Part shown: one piece after another, positions 10,956 through 21,106 of the stretch
Layout of the letters: each line of letters starts with the position of its first letter
How positions within the stretch are numbered: position 1 is the stretch's first letter
Source: Zygnema cylindricum
Taxonomy: Eukaryota > Streptophyta > Zygnematophyceae > Zygnematales > Zygnemataceae
Length of the DNA stretch: 64,000 nucleotides
Direction: 5' to 3'
NCBI GenBank assembly: GCA_037447655.1
Contig: JBBHKE010000773.1
Coordinates: forward strand, 166,310-230,309
Made by a program: the position numbers and the translations under genes
The notes under the pieces: generated by a model
Database searches by the model: none
What the model saw: the letters and a program-made list of their open reading frames with translations, nothing else
What the model was told of the DNA's origin: nothing

Positions 10956-11040
10956 AAAATAAGGGGAGTGTTGAGATTTGTGTATTTTCTAGGTCTGTAT
11001 TAGGATAGGAAAAAGGCAGAGGCAGTCTACCTCTAACTCC
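10956..11040 (+). repeat. Polypurine tract and truncated 3' LTR of A1
   Basis: AAATAAGGGGAG (up to 10968) is the plus-strand priming tract. The LTR starts TGTTGAGATTTGTG at 10969 and matches the 5' LTR until about 11040, where unrelated sequence begins. The remaining LTR length is lost. Confidence 0.85.
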
Positions 11041-11094
11041 CATGTCATGCCACATGATGGCGGTAAGCACACTCGCACGATATTTGCACGCACG

Positions 11095-12002
11095 TGTTGA
11101 AATTAAAAGGCTTTTCTTATGTATTTTCTAGGTTTGTTAAGTAGTCTAAAATGAGGAAGGAAAAGCAAAGGCAGCCGCCTGCTTCTAACTTCTCTCTCTA
11201 GCCCCACACTTGTCGTAGTCACTGGAGGCTGAAGAAGAAGCTAGAGCCATGGCTGCCTATGCTTCTCTTAGAGTCAAAAGGCAATCCTTTGTTAAACTTA
11301 CCAAAAAGGTTAACGGACCCAGGATTTGATCCTGGTACCTACCGTTTGTTTGAATAGACCAGCTTCGTTACCATATAGCCTAGCACCTGTGTTGGGATAT
11401 ATAGGGTACGATAGCTACTTAAAGATGTACGAACAAGAAAGTTCATTTAATCGACGAGACGGCGGAGGAAGAAGCCGGCATCGCGGAATTGACGATTTGG
11501 CAATTTGCGGTCCCAGCCACGCCTAGTGACACATGGCAACATGACATTGGATGGCGGCATCTCCGGGATATATCATGGTGAACGTGGAAATGGTAGGCGT
11601 CACATTCTTGGCCATGTCGTTCAATGGCCGTACAGAAAGTACTCCGGGCCAAGTACCTTTTTGTACTGTACACTGAATTGATTGGCTCCGTACTTTTGTA
11701 GTAGAGGGATTAGAGAGGGGTTCAAGACTTAGAAAATATTTTGGTAGCAGCATCTCTCCCAAAGCAATTGTGTATAAAAGGTCATCTTTGACCATTGATA
11801 ATTAACTACTTGAGGAGCAAATTCAAGGATTCTTTTTGTGGCAGACTTAAGGGAGTCAGCTATTTCAAGAGGTACAGTTTGGTCACTTTGTATTCTGTCA
11901 CGGTATCATCAATATTCAGACAAAGCTTAAAAAACTGAGGTTATCCTAAAGGCTTTTAGCAAGCTGCCAACTCTGAGTACCAATGGAGGTCTCAAAGCTG
12001 CA
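11095..12002 (+). repeat. LTR of a third copia subfamily (C)
   Basis: It begins TGTTGAAATTAAAAGG and ends AAAGCTGCA just before a primer site, about 0.9 kb. It shares the antisense tRNA-like palindrome (11319-11335) and the AAAGGTCATCTTTGACC promoter region with A and B, but is otherwise diverged. A clear TATAAAAG box lies at 11773-11780. Confidence 0.82.
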
Positions 12003-12179
12003 GGTTATGGGCCCATCCTTTAGGGTGCCCATATTCAATGGGACTGGGTTCATCTACTGGGAGAGTATGATGATGGGAACCCTATGTGAGAAAAGATTTT
12101 GGGGAATAGTGAGTGGGCGAGTAAAGCGCCCATCCGGTCTTGCTATTCCTCTAGTGTTTGGAGGAAGCAAATTTGTAGG
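12003..12179 (+). pseudogene. gag: Gag stub of copia C, cut by gypsy-B
   Basis: Half-tRNA primer site GGTTATGGGCCCATCC, then about 55 codons of copia gag (MGPSFRVPIFNGTGFIYW, then EKRFWGIVSGRV). The frame stops where the gypsy-B LTR begins at 12180. The continuation is not found after gypsy-B ends at 21506, so the right side was lost or rearranged. Confidence 0.8.
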
Positions 12180-12682
12180 TGTAACAGGGTTACAGAATTG
12201 GGTACTTAGTGGCTAGGGCTAGGCTGCTATAGTTGCGATTTTAGAGCAGCGCAATTGCGATTACAGAGTAGCGCAGCTGTGATTCCAGATCAGCGCAGCA
12301 TAGCAACATAGCAACTTAGCGGCGTAGCAACTTAGTAGCGCAGCAGCGTAGCAGCGCAGCATAGCAACGCCGCAGAATGTAGAATGAACTGTATAGTTCT
12401 AGAAGGAAGTTTTGGATAGATCCCTATTGACCGTGAAGGTCCACGTGTACAGCTGTATAGTACTAGGTTGACTAAGCAGTTAGTTTAAATTGTCAAGTAG
12501 ACCTAGTGAATGGGGACCGTAAGTAGGCCTACACAGCTAGCGCAACCTTGTACTCCCTTTCAAGTAATAAAGCGAAACCTTGTCTGTGAGTTCTATGCGC
12601 TCCTGCTGTTGCTACGGGAAGATCCTTGGTTTTTTCCGCTGTGCATTGTGACGTGTTGTGGTGTATTGTCACCTCTTTTACA
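12180..12682 (+). repeat. 5' LTR of gypsy-B
   Basis: It starts TGTAACAGGGTTAC and ends CTCTTTTACA, 503 bp. It carries a run of imperfect 6-9 base units (TAGCAAC/CAGCGCAG, about 12240-12370) that varies in copy number against the 3' LTR. Confidence 0.88.
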
Positions 12683-12683
12683 T

Positions 12684-12695
12684 TGGTATCCAAGC
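12684..12695 (+). other. Gypsy-B primer binding site (3' end of initiator tRNA-Met)
   Basis: TGGTATCCAAGC, two mismatches from the usual plant site TGGTATCAGAGC. Unlike the copia elements here, this family uses the ordinary tRNA 3' end. Confidence 0.75.
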
Positions 12696-12716
12696 TTTTA
12701 CCCGTGACTCGACAAC

Positions 12717-13660
12717 ATGGATGAACACAGTGTATCCACTACAGAAATGTTGGCGCAAGTTCTCAGGGAGTTGGAAAGTGTGAGATTACAGAACGCGCAG
12801 CTGAGTAACACCATCACAGCCTTGGAGTCGCGTCTAGGGGAGCGACCTCATGGAGGCATAGAGCTAGACTTTCGGAGACCGAAATTAAGACTTCCCGACG
12901 AGTTTGATCCTGCAAGACACAAGAACCTTGACTCGTGGCTATTCTCCGTTGCGAACTATCTCGAGAATTTTCCTAGCCTGTCGGATCGTGAGAAGATTCA
13001 CTACGCGGGTGGTCTTCTTAAAGGGGCAGCGGGGGCTTGGTGGAGAACATTGGTAGAGGACGATGAGTTACCGACCGTCTGGGCGCTCTTCGTTTAACTT
13101 CTCCGCGACACTTGGCAGCCCGTTAACACGATGAAGGCGGCGAGAGATAAGATCGCAGTATTGAGGCAACGAACTTCAGTGATGGAGTTTACGCAGCGGT
13201 TCTTGGAGTGCAAAGTTCAAATACCTACGATGACGGAGGATGAAGCCGTGGATCGCTACGTGAAGGGGCTTAAGTCGTCTATTCCTAGAGATGTGGAACA
13301 ATGACTTGCTCGGGAAAGCACGACTCCTCCTCTCTCGACAATCATCCAGTTTGCGGAGCGGACCGATTCAATCGACTTTAACCTCCGGAGACCGTATCAC
13401 TACGGGTCGAGCAGTAGCGGAGGACACCGACGAGACGAAGGTCCAACCCCCATGGATCTTGGCGCAATTAATGAGGATAAGGAAGCGGTCAACGTCCTGC
13501 GGGGAAAGAAGAAAACTACCAAGACAAAGACCAATGACTTATCCCCCGAGGAAATCCAGCGGAGGAGGCAAAATGGACTATGCTTCCAGTGCGGTTCTCC
13601 CGATCATATGGCTCGAGAGTGCCCAAAACGGAAAAGTCCCAAAAAGGGAAAACTTACCGT
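12717..13660 (+). pseudogene. gag: Gypsy-B Gag with coiled coil, capsid and zinc knuckle
   Basis: The start at 12717 gives a leucine-heptad coiled coil (codons 10-40: LRELESVRLQNAQLSNTI). A retrotransposon gag capsid domain follows (DSWLFSVANYL, KIHYAGGLLKGAAGAWW). After two in-frame stops (near 13095 and 13303) a CCHC knuckle [15 protein letters not shown] appears near 13580-13625. Gag packages the RNA; the knuckle binds it. Apart from those nonsense changes the frame is well kept, so decay is modest. The 13452 Met is internal, not a real start. Confidence 0.85.
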
Positions 13661-14582
13661 CATGAGGTTAGCTGGTGAAGGGGGAGACCTTTTGATATTT
13701 CGGGGTCAAATAGGAATGAGTTCAGCTAACTTCATGGTGGACTCCGGAGCATCAGGGAACTTCATCAACGAGGCGACGGTGAAAAGGTTGAAACTTCCTC
13801 TTGTGGTACTAAATGATAATCAGTCGGTACAATTGGCCGACGGAAGTTCCTTATCCATTACCCATCGTACCCCGAGGCTACGCGTCGGAATTGGGAAATT
13901 TCGATGGTACGACACGCTTCATGTATTACCTCTTGGGGACCACGAGGTAATCTTGGGGAAGCCGTGGCTGCAAAAAAGGAATCCGACGATCGATTGGAGA
14001 AGTGGCGCCATGAGAGTGAAGAAAGGTGAAGAAGAGTTCGAGGTAAAAGCGGGAGCGGCTGGTAAGGGAGCGGAAGAGGGACGCTTGCTTTCGGCCTTAC
14101 AGCTTAAGAGGGCACTCAAGAAAGGGGAAACGATTGGTATGGCGGTCGTCCAACCAATGGAGGAGAAGAAGGAGGAGATCCCGGAGGAATGGAAGAAGAA
14201 GGACCCCGACTTCGACTCCAAAGAAAGTGACGACATTGGAAAGACTTCCGAAGAGGCCCCGGAAGTCGTGACAAAACTTCTCGAGGAGTACGCAGATGTA
14301 TTTCCCTCGAAGCTCCCTGAAGGATTACCTCCGAAGCGCGAAGTAGACCATAGAATAGAGCTTGTTCCTGGAGCGGTACCCCCGGCTAATCGGATGTACA
14401 AGATGAGCTACACCGAATTGGACGAACTGAAAAAGCAACTCGCGGAGTTGGTCGAAGCCAGGGCAATCGAACCAAGCAAGTCACCGTATGGAGCCCCCGT
14501 TCTCTTTGTGAACAAGAAAGATGGAGGTTTCCGTATGTGTGTAGACTACCGAGCGCTGAACAAATTAACGGTGAAGAATGCG
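13661..14582 (+). pseudogene. pol: Gypsy-B aspartic protease and RT N-terminus
   Basis: This is the same open frame as the gag C-terminus. A retropepsin-like protease has its active-site triad in [13 protein letters not shown] (near 13735), flap-like residues, and VILGKPWLQ. It cleaves the polyprotein. A linker with [11 protein letters not shown] and the RT fingers ([33 protein letters not shown]) follow. A stop at 14583 falls where the family has R-Y-PLPRID. Both domains are typical of plant Ty3/gypsy elements. Confidence 0.85.
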
Positions 14583-15492
14583 TAACCCCTACCGAGGATC
14601 GACAAATTGTTGGATCGACTTCGAGGTGCTAAATATTTTTCGAAAATAGACTTACGTAGCGGCCACCACCAGATTAGAATTGCCAAGGAAGATGTGGAGA
14701 AATTCCATCTTTCGGCAATATCTGGACGCGTTTGTGATCGTCTTCCTAGACGACATACTGGTGTATAGCCAAACGCAGGAGGAGCATATGAAGCACTTGC
14801 GAACGGTCCTCCAGGTCCTTCGGGAAAATAAGTTGTACGCAAAAAGAAGTAAATGTGACTTCTTCAAGGAGAAGATTGATTTTTTAGGCCATGTGGTGAC
14901 TCGGGACGGAATAGCAGTGGATCCAAACAAGACAAAGACCGTTAAGGAGTGGCCGCAGCTGGTAAATATCACGGAGTTACAGAGCTTTCTAGGATTATGC
15001 TCCTATTATCGACGTTTTGTCGAAGGTTTCGCAAAAATCGCTGCACCGCTCACGGAATTGCTCAAGAATGACGTGCCCTATGATTGGAAAGCGGCACAAG
15101 GGACAACCTTTAACACACTAAAGGAGCGATTGGTTACCGCCCCTGTGTTAGCCGTTCCCGACCCAGATTTACCTTGGACGATAATTACCGACGCTAACGA
15201 TACGGCTATTGGAGCGATCCCTATGCAAGATCAAGGGAAAAGCCTTCAACCCATCGCATACGACAGTCGAAAACTAAAGGCAGCACAACTGAACTGGGCC
15301 ACCCATGAGAAAGAGACAATAGCTATCATCAATGCGCTGGAGGTTTGGAAGTGTTTCGTTCAAGGGAAACGGATCACGATTATCACGGATCACCACGCCT
15401 TACAATATCTTCAAACCCAGCCGAAGTTGTCCAAGAAACAAGTGCGCTGGATGACGTTTCTTCGGACCTTCGGTCCGGAACTTGTTATATAA
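14583..15492 (+). pseudogene. pol: Gypsy-B reverse transcriptase (internally deleted) and RNase H
   Basis: [20 protein letters not shown] and [10 protein letters not shown] continue the RT palm. About 30 codons that should follow (the YEFLVMPFGL region) are missing and the frame shifts near 14690. The catalytic VFLDD box comes next (near 14745). The RT connection has FLGHVV and [12 protein letters not shown]. RNase H carries its Asp in ITDAND, Glu in THEKET and Asp in ITDHHAL. It ends at the usual hinge, with NPVDALSRK read just beyond the stop near 15490. The RT cannot be functional because of the deletion. Confidence 0.85.
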
Positions 15493-15679
15493 TATAAGCC
15501 AGGCAAGACGAACCCGGTGGATGCCCTGTCAAGGAAACCCGGAGTCGCTGCGCCAATAGCGGTGCAACGACCGCAAGCATCGCAGTTTGGGAACGTAAGC
15601 TCTGCGAAAGGGGACGCCGCAGCGTCGACCGCAGCGCAAGATCCACGAGCAGTCGTCTGAAAGCGCGGAGAGGAAGGCA

Positions 15680-16540
15680 GAGGCACAATACCCCAGTGGC
15701 GACGATGTGTTCCTCCTGCGAGGAAACCAAAGAGATTCGGAGGAGGAAAGTGAACAGGGAGAGGAAATTCCCGACTACCTCTTTCCACTACCGGTCGACA
15801 CCCAGCATCCGGACCTCGCCTTCAGCTTCGCCAAAAGGTTTTATTGGAACCCCTCGGAGTGGCCCGAGGAATGGCGTATAGGAAAGCCCGGAGCTCCTAT
15901 CTGTATCCCTGCCGAAGTTCCGTCACACCCAGCGTGGAATTTCATGCGGACAAAAGACTTGGGAAATAATCATAAAGGTTATGTGCAGCTGAATCCTCAC
16001 GCCTTATCGTTCGTGGAAGTGGTAGAAGACAACTACGGGTATAGGATCAATGTTCCTGGGTTACTCCGTCAATATCACCCGTGGGATGTCCGCCTCCACG
16101 ACATCATTTCTAGGGCGGAGGTCACCCCTGAGGTACGGGCACTCAAGCTGGCCCGAAGGAATGCTCTGCAGCGGGCCCGAGCTGCAAGGAAGCACGTGTC
16201 CTTTAAATTACGGAAAGTACCTCGGTGGGAACCGGCAGATGAAGCGGAGGAAGTTTCTCGAGTGGATGAACCTAAAGAACCCCGGATTCTGGCACCAGAG
16301 GAGCCTGCATCGACAGCCATTCTGCCGCGACCCGAAGTACCTGAGGATGTACCCGAGGAAGGGGAAGATCAGGTTCGGGAGCGAATCACTCGGAGGCGGT
16401 AGGCAGCAACAGATCATCACATCGCGTTACTAGAGACCCGATGTGAACAGCTCCAAAATCAACTCGACGCCCTTCGCCAGGAGTTCGACGAGTATCGCGA
16501 GGAGACTTACGACATACTCCGGCAGTTGCAGTTTCCTTGA
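15680..16540 (+). pseudogene. Unknown coiled-coil protein in the place of integrase
   Basis: An open frame in a different phase from RNase H runs from about 15680 to a TGA at 16538, with a single TAG at 16402. It is acidic at the start (DSEEESEQGEEIPDY). The middle is rich in Trp/Pro/Tyr (FYWNPSEWPEEW, HPAWNFMRTKDLGNN), then comes a basic helix (RALKLARRNALQRARAARKH), an acidic Pro/Glu stretch and a C-terminal heptad coiled coil (CEQLQNQLDALRQEF). The track-style start at 15707 is a GTG, so the true start is unknown. No HHCC finger, DDE triad, signal peptide or membrane span is visible. I do not recognise the family. It could be a 3' accessory gene of the element or the tail of a deleted integrase. 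Confidence 0.6.
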
Positions 16541-16585
16541 GTCACTCAAAGTTCAGCGGGACGCTGAATCCTTAGTGGGAGGCAC

Positions 16586-16709
16586 TATAACAGCGTTACA
16601 GAATTGGGAACTTAGTGGCTAGGGCTAGGCTGCTATAGTTGCGATTTCAGAGCAGCGCAGCTGCGATTACAGAGTAGCGCAGCTGGGATTCCAGACCAGC
16701 GCAGCATAG
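16586..16709 (+). repeat. 3' LTR of gypsy-B, left part
   Basis: It starts TATAACAGCGTTAC (the TG is mutated to TA) and matches the 5' LTR until GCAGCATAG. There copia A2 is inserted with target duplication CATAG (16705-16709). Confidence 0.85.
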
Positions 16710-17118
16710 TGTTGATATTTGAGTATTTTCTAGGTCTGTATTAGGATAGAAAAAGAGCTGAGGCGGTCTGCCTCTAACTCCCCTCTCCAAGCCCCCACAC
16801 TTGTTGTAGTCACTGAAGGCTGGATAGGGAGCTAGAGCCATGGCTGCCTAGGCTCTCTAGAGAAGACAGGGGGTAAATTAGGTAGACTTATCAAAAGTTA
16901 GTTGACGGACCCAGGAATTGATCCTGGTACCTGCCGTCCGTCAATCCGCTTTAGCCGTTAGCTCTAGCAGTTATATCTACAACAGATATTACGATATATA
17001 GGGTTTGATAAATATATAAAGCGTCATATGTAGATTAATCCGTTTAACGGCTAATAGATACTTAGTACATAGATACAGTTTGATTTAGTACGAAGTACGG
17101 TATGGGGACAGAACGTAT

Positions 17119-17211
17119 ACCGCGCATTTGTTTCGATAGCGAAACAAATACCGCGCATTTGTTTCGATAGCGAAACAAATACCGCGCATTTGTTTCGATA
17201 GCGAAACAAAT
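17119..17211. repeat. Three tandem 31-bp hairpin units in LTR U3
   Basis: The unit is ACCGCGC followed by ATTTGTTTCG-ATAG-CGAAACAAAT, a perfect 10-bp inverted repeat around a 4-base loop, repeated three times without change. Copia B LTRs carry one related unit (for example 45032-45065, with loop TAAG and one stem mismatch). Confidence 0.92.
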
Positions 17212-17331
17212 ACAGCGCGTCGAATTTCAGCGGCTAGGATTATAGCCGGTTTTGATCAGACGGCCACGATAGGCTCCGCGATCACGGAAAAGGCATTTTT
17301 GGCGTTTTACGGTATTTGCCACGACAGATGA

Positions 17332-17582
17332 CACGTGGCGTGATAACATTGGACTACGGGAATTTCGGAGATTACAGGAACTAATCCTGATTTGACACGT
17401 GTCGACATTTTGGCCATGTCGTACAATGGTCGTACATAAAGTACACCGGCACCTGTACTTTTCTATACGACACAGTAATTTGATTGGTGTCGTACTTCAG
17501 TAGATAGAGGTTTAGAGAGGGAATAGGACTTATAAAATTTTGGGTAGGCAGCTGCCTCTCCCAGAGAGCACTCTGTATAAAT
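17332..17582 (+). promoter_or_regulatory. Putative LTR promoter: two CACGTG boxes and TATA box
   Basis: CACGTG at 17332-17337 (TGACACGTGGC context) and 17396-17401 (GACACGTGTC), then TATAAAT at 17576-17582. G-box/ABRE-type sites bind plant bZIP and bHLH factors. The same order is kept in the A, B and C LTRs, which supports function. The transcription start should lie about 30 bases after the TATA box. Confidence 0.55.
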
Positions 17583-17951
17583 GGCAAACTTTGGCCAGCC
17601 ATAACTATCAATTTACTTGACCATTTTCAGTGATTCTTTTTGCTGCAAACTCAGGGGAGTCCAGGCTACACAAGGGTGTAGTTGGTCAGAGTTTTTGTCT
17701 GCCAGGGTGGGTGCATTTATAAGGGAAAGTCAAAGTGGGTGAATGTGTCCAAATCTCATATTCTAACTTTGCATTCTGTGGTGGAACTGAGCACACAGAA
17801 AGTGTTATTTCATAGGGGTGAATCTATATTGGGATTGTGACTGTCAAGGGGTCAGTCATTTGGGTTTATATTAACTTGGAGTCGGCACTATCTAGATTAG
17901 CTTCTTTTGGATCTGCATACTATGAGGGCCAATTGAGGTCTCAGAGTTTCA

Positions 17952-17966
17952 GGTTATGGGCCCACC
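17952..17966 (+). other. Half-tRNA primer binding site of A2
   Basis: GGTTATGGGCCCACC immediately follows the LTR-terminal CA; it matches the initiator tRNA-Met anticodon arm. The gag ATG is at 17956. Confidence 0.82.
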
Positions 17967-19763
17967 ATCTAGGGTGCCTATGTTCGATGGAACAGACTTC
18001 ACCTATTGGGAGTTTACAAAGTCGGGATTGCTTTTTGAGAAACACTTATGGGGAATTGTTTCGGGACAAGTGAGATGTCCGCCACCTGGCTTTGGAGGAG
18101 CTTACTATGGAGATTCATGTGAGGCTGCCCAGAATATCAACCAGAGCTCAGATGTAACGGAAGGTGAAGGGAAAAATCTTTCCTTGGATAGGGAAATAGG
18201 GGAGAAGGAAAAAGGGACACCTATGGTGAGGTGAGCTAGGCTCTCAGCTATGGTACCACATTTAGGGATTAAAACTGAAGAAATGACACTAAAATATGGG
18301 AATACAAAAACACTATAGCAAAACATCTCATACTTAGATATGTGTTTAAGTCGATAGCTATCACTCTTTTAAGTCTAACCAAAGCTTCAAAGATATGGGA
18401 AGCACTAATTCAGATTTATAAGGAAGAGACTATTCAGAGGCAGCAATTAATAAAACAGGAAATAGATGCCTACGTTTATAAAGGCGGTAGCATGATAGAT
18501 TTTTGCAATGATATTGCTGCGTTATACGTTGAGCTTACTAGTGCGGGATATGTAGAATCTGAGGAGAGTAAGATTAATACACTACTTATGAGACTCCCAG
18601 ATGAGTATGAAAACATCATTTGTCGTATGCAGGCAATGGATGGCTCCTCATGGACTTGGAGCTTTACCATGGGGATATTTCTTGTGAAGGAAAGCACTTT
18701 GGAGCTTCGTAGGGGAAAGGACAGGGTCAATGCATTTTCAGTTGGTGGTGATTGGCAGAAGCGTGATGAGGGGAACGGTGGTGACGAGCGGAAGCGTGAT
18801 GAGAGAAAGAAACACAAAGGTAAACCTTATCGGAACTTTGGTGGAAAGAGAGGGAGAGGAAAAGAAAGGGGAGCTTTGAAAAAGGGGGCTTGCTTCTTTT
18901 GTAGGGAACCGGGTCATTATATGGAGGAATGCCCTTGTTTGGAAAAACTTAGAAGTTGGAATGTGGATGAGGAGGAAGAAGGGGAAGAGGAGAAAGAGGA
19001 TGAAGATATTTTAGAGCTTCTCCGGATTAGTAGTATGGGGAAGAAAGAAAAGCACACAGTAATTGCACGAAGGCAACAGTGTGCTTTTGGAGGTATAAGG
19101 GAAGTAAAGAGAGAGGAGGTACTTGAGGATGTCGAGGAGTGTAGAGTGTATGACTTAGAAATGAGAAAGTCAGTTCTAGGATCCATAAGTGAAAACGGGA
19201 AAGATAAAATTAATCAGGATAATTTTATAGATAATAGGGAACCAGAAAACTGGTCGGAAAGGGAGACTTCAACGGATTCCGAGGAAAGGGGAGAAGTGAA
19301 ACTCGAAGAGGTTTCAAAGGATAGGGGAGAGAAGAAATATTTATTGGGAATTAAATTAGAAAGTAATAGTGGAAAGAATTCCATGGGAGAGAGTGAGGGA
19401 AGTTCAGAAAATGGGGTAATTATCATGGATAAAAATATGAGTACGAAAGATGTAGATCTTATGAGGAACTTAGTGGGGACTAGTGTTTTTTGGGAATATT
19501 TGGGGGTGGATGGATTTGACATCACTACTTGGTGTGACGTCACTTGTGAAGATGTGCCTGTAAAAGGGTTAGCATCTGGGTGTATGTTGCAGATTGGAGA
19601 TGGGGCTGGCTGTTTGGATCGCAAGAGGGAAATCGGTTTGTGTGTGATGAGGTGGATAACATCTTTGCTCGGATTTATGAAAAGTGGGATGTTAAATAAA
19701 ATGTGTGATGCAATTATTATTTCAGTTCATTTAATGCACTGTGTTAAATACTTAAGTTTTTGA
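17956..19763 (+). pseudogene. gag: Copia A2 Gag fused to an RNase H remnant
   Basis: It opens at the primer-site ATG (MGPPSRVPMFDGTDFTYW) and is broken by a TGA at 18232 and a small deletion near 18280. The rest of the protein is open from 18342 for 473 codons. Seen in order: capsid helices (IYKEETIQRQQLIKQEIDAY), a basic region, zinc knuckle CFFCREPGHYMEEC (near 18890-18935), a long Glu/Lys-rich linker, then FDITTWCDVTCEDVP..GLASG..QIGDGAG and MRWITSLLGFMKSG from RNase H without its catalytic Glu. The fusion deletes protease through RT. Gag could act structurally if the early break were absent. A1 lacks the frameshift seen here, so the master copy was intact in this part. Confidence 0.88.
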
Positions 19764-19864
19764 AAGGAAAAGGAAAAAGGAAAAAGAAAAAGAAAAAGGG
19801 GAGGGGGTGTTTGTTTACTTGTTTGTGGAAGTTGAAAGAAAAATAGACTAGTAAATAAGAGGAG

Positions 19865-21106
19865 TGTTGATATTTGAGTATTTTCTAGGTCTGTATTAGG
19901 ATAGAAAAAGAGCTGAGGCGGTCTGCCTCTAACTCCCCTCTCCAAGCCCCCACACTTGTTGTAGTCACTGAAGGCTGGATAGGGAGCTAGAGCCATGGCT
20001 GCCTAGGCTCTCTAGAGAAGACAGGGGGTTAATTAGGTAAACTTACCAAAAGTTAGTTGACGGACCCAGGAATTGATCCTGGTACCTGCCGTCCGTCAAT
20101 CCGCTTTAACCGTTAGCTCTAGCCGTTATGTCTACAACAGATATTACGATATATAGGGTTTGATAAATATATAAAGCGTCATATGTAGATTAATCCTTTT
20201 AACGGCTAATAGATACTTAGAACATAGATACAGTTTGATTTAGTACGAAGTACGGTATGGGAACATAACGGATACCGCGCATTTGTTTCGATAGCGAAAC
20301 AAATACCGCGCATTTGTTTCGATAGCGAAACAAATACCGCGCATTTGTTTCGATAGCGAAACAAATACAGCGCGTCGAATTTCAGCGGCTAGGATTATAG
20401 TCGGTTTTGATCGAACGGCCACGATAGGCTCCGCGATCACGAAAAAGGCATTTTTGGCGTTTTACGGTATTTGCCACGACAGATGACACGTGGCGTGAAA
20501 GCATTGGACTACGGGAATTTCGGAGATTACAGGAACTAATCCTGATTTGACACGTGTCGACATTTTGGCCATGTCGTACAATGGTCGTACATAAAGTACA
20601 CCGGCACCTGTAATTTTCTGTACGACACAGTAATTTGATTGGTGCCGTACTTCAGTAGATAAAGTTTTAGAGAGGGAATAGGACTTATAAAATTTTGGGT
20701 AGGCAGCTGCCTCTCCCAGAGAGCACCCTGTATAAATGGCAAACTTTGGCCATCCATAACTAACAATTTACTTGACCGTTTTCAGTGATTCTTTTTGCTG
20801 CGGACTCAGGGGAGTCCACGCTACACAGGGGTGTAGTCGGTCAGAGTTTTTGTCTGCCAGGGTGGCTGCATTTCTAAGGGAAAGTCAAAGTGGGTGAATG
20901 TGTCCAAATCTCATATTCTAACTTTGCATTCTGTGGTGAAACTGACCACACAGAAAGTGTTATTTCACAGGGGTGAATCTATATTGGGATTGTGACTGTC
21001 AAGGGGTCAGTCACTTGGGTTTATATTAACTTGGAGTCGGCACTATCTATATTAGCTTCTTTTGGATCTGCATACTCTGAGGGCCAATGGAGGTCTCAGA
21101 GTTTCA
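19865..21106 (+). repeat. 3' LTR of copia A2
   Basis: It is preceded by the polypurine tract AAATAAGAGGAG and ends GAGTTTCA at 21106. It has the same 1242-bp length as the 5' LTR and carries the three hairpin units at 20274-20366 and the tRNA-like palindrome at 20066-20082. Confidence 0.93.

Larger units (their letters stand above)
7847..11040 (+). mobile_element. Copia A1: gag-only non-autonomous LTR retrotransposon, 3' LTR truncated
   Basis: The 5' LTR (7847-9060) is followed by a primer site, a gag gene, a short RNase H remnant and a polypurine tract, then only about 72 bases of 3' LTR before unrelated sequence. Protease, integrase and almost all reverse transcriptase are missing. The same internal deletion occurs in copia A2 (16710-21106), so this is a lineage that spread in deleted form, like the TR-GAG class of plant elements. 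Movement would need pol proteins from a relative such as copia B. Confidence 0.85.
16710..17951 (+). repeat. 5' LTR of copia A2
   Basis: TGTTGATATTTGAG to GAGTTTCA. It contains the antisense tRNA-like palindrome (16911-16927), three 31-bp hairpin units (17119-17211), two CACGTG boxes and a TATA box. Confidence 0.93.
16710..21106 (+). mobile_element. Copia A2: complete non-autonomous gag-only element nested in gypsy-B
   Basis: Two 1242-bp LTRs of identical length (16710-17951 and 19865-21106) enclose 1.9 kb. A perfect 5-bp target duplication, CATAG, flanks it. By eye the LTRs differ at only a few positions per 200 bases, so the insertion is fairly young. The interior has primer site, gag, RNase H remnant and polypurine tract. 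Protease, integrase and RT are absent, as in A1. Confidence 0.93.

Noticed and set aside
12240-12370. Regulatory array or satellite
   Set aside because: The TAGCAAC/CAGCGCAG units are confined to the gypsy-B LTRs and vary in number as a simple minisatellite does.
15680-16540. Envelope-like third gene in gypsy-B
   Set aside because: No signal peptide, transmembrane segment or fusion-peptide-like stretch is visible; left as unknown.
17119-17211. CRISPR-like array
   Set aside because: Units are directly adjacent with no spacers, inside an LTR of a eukaryotic element.
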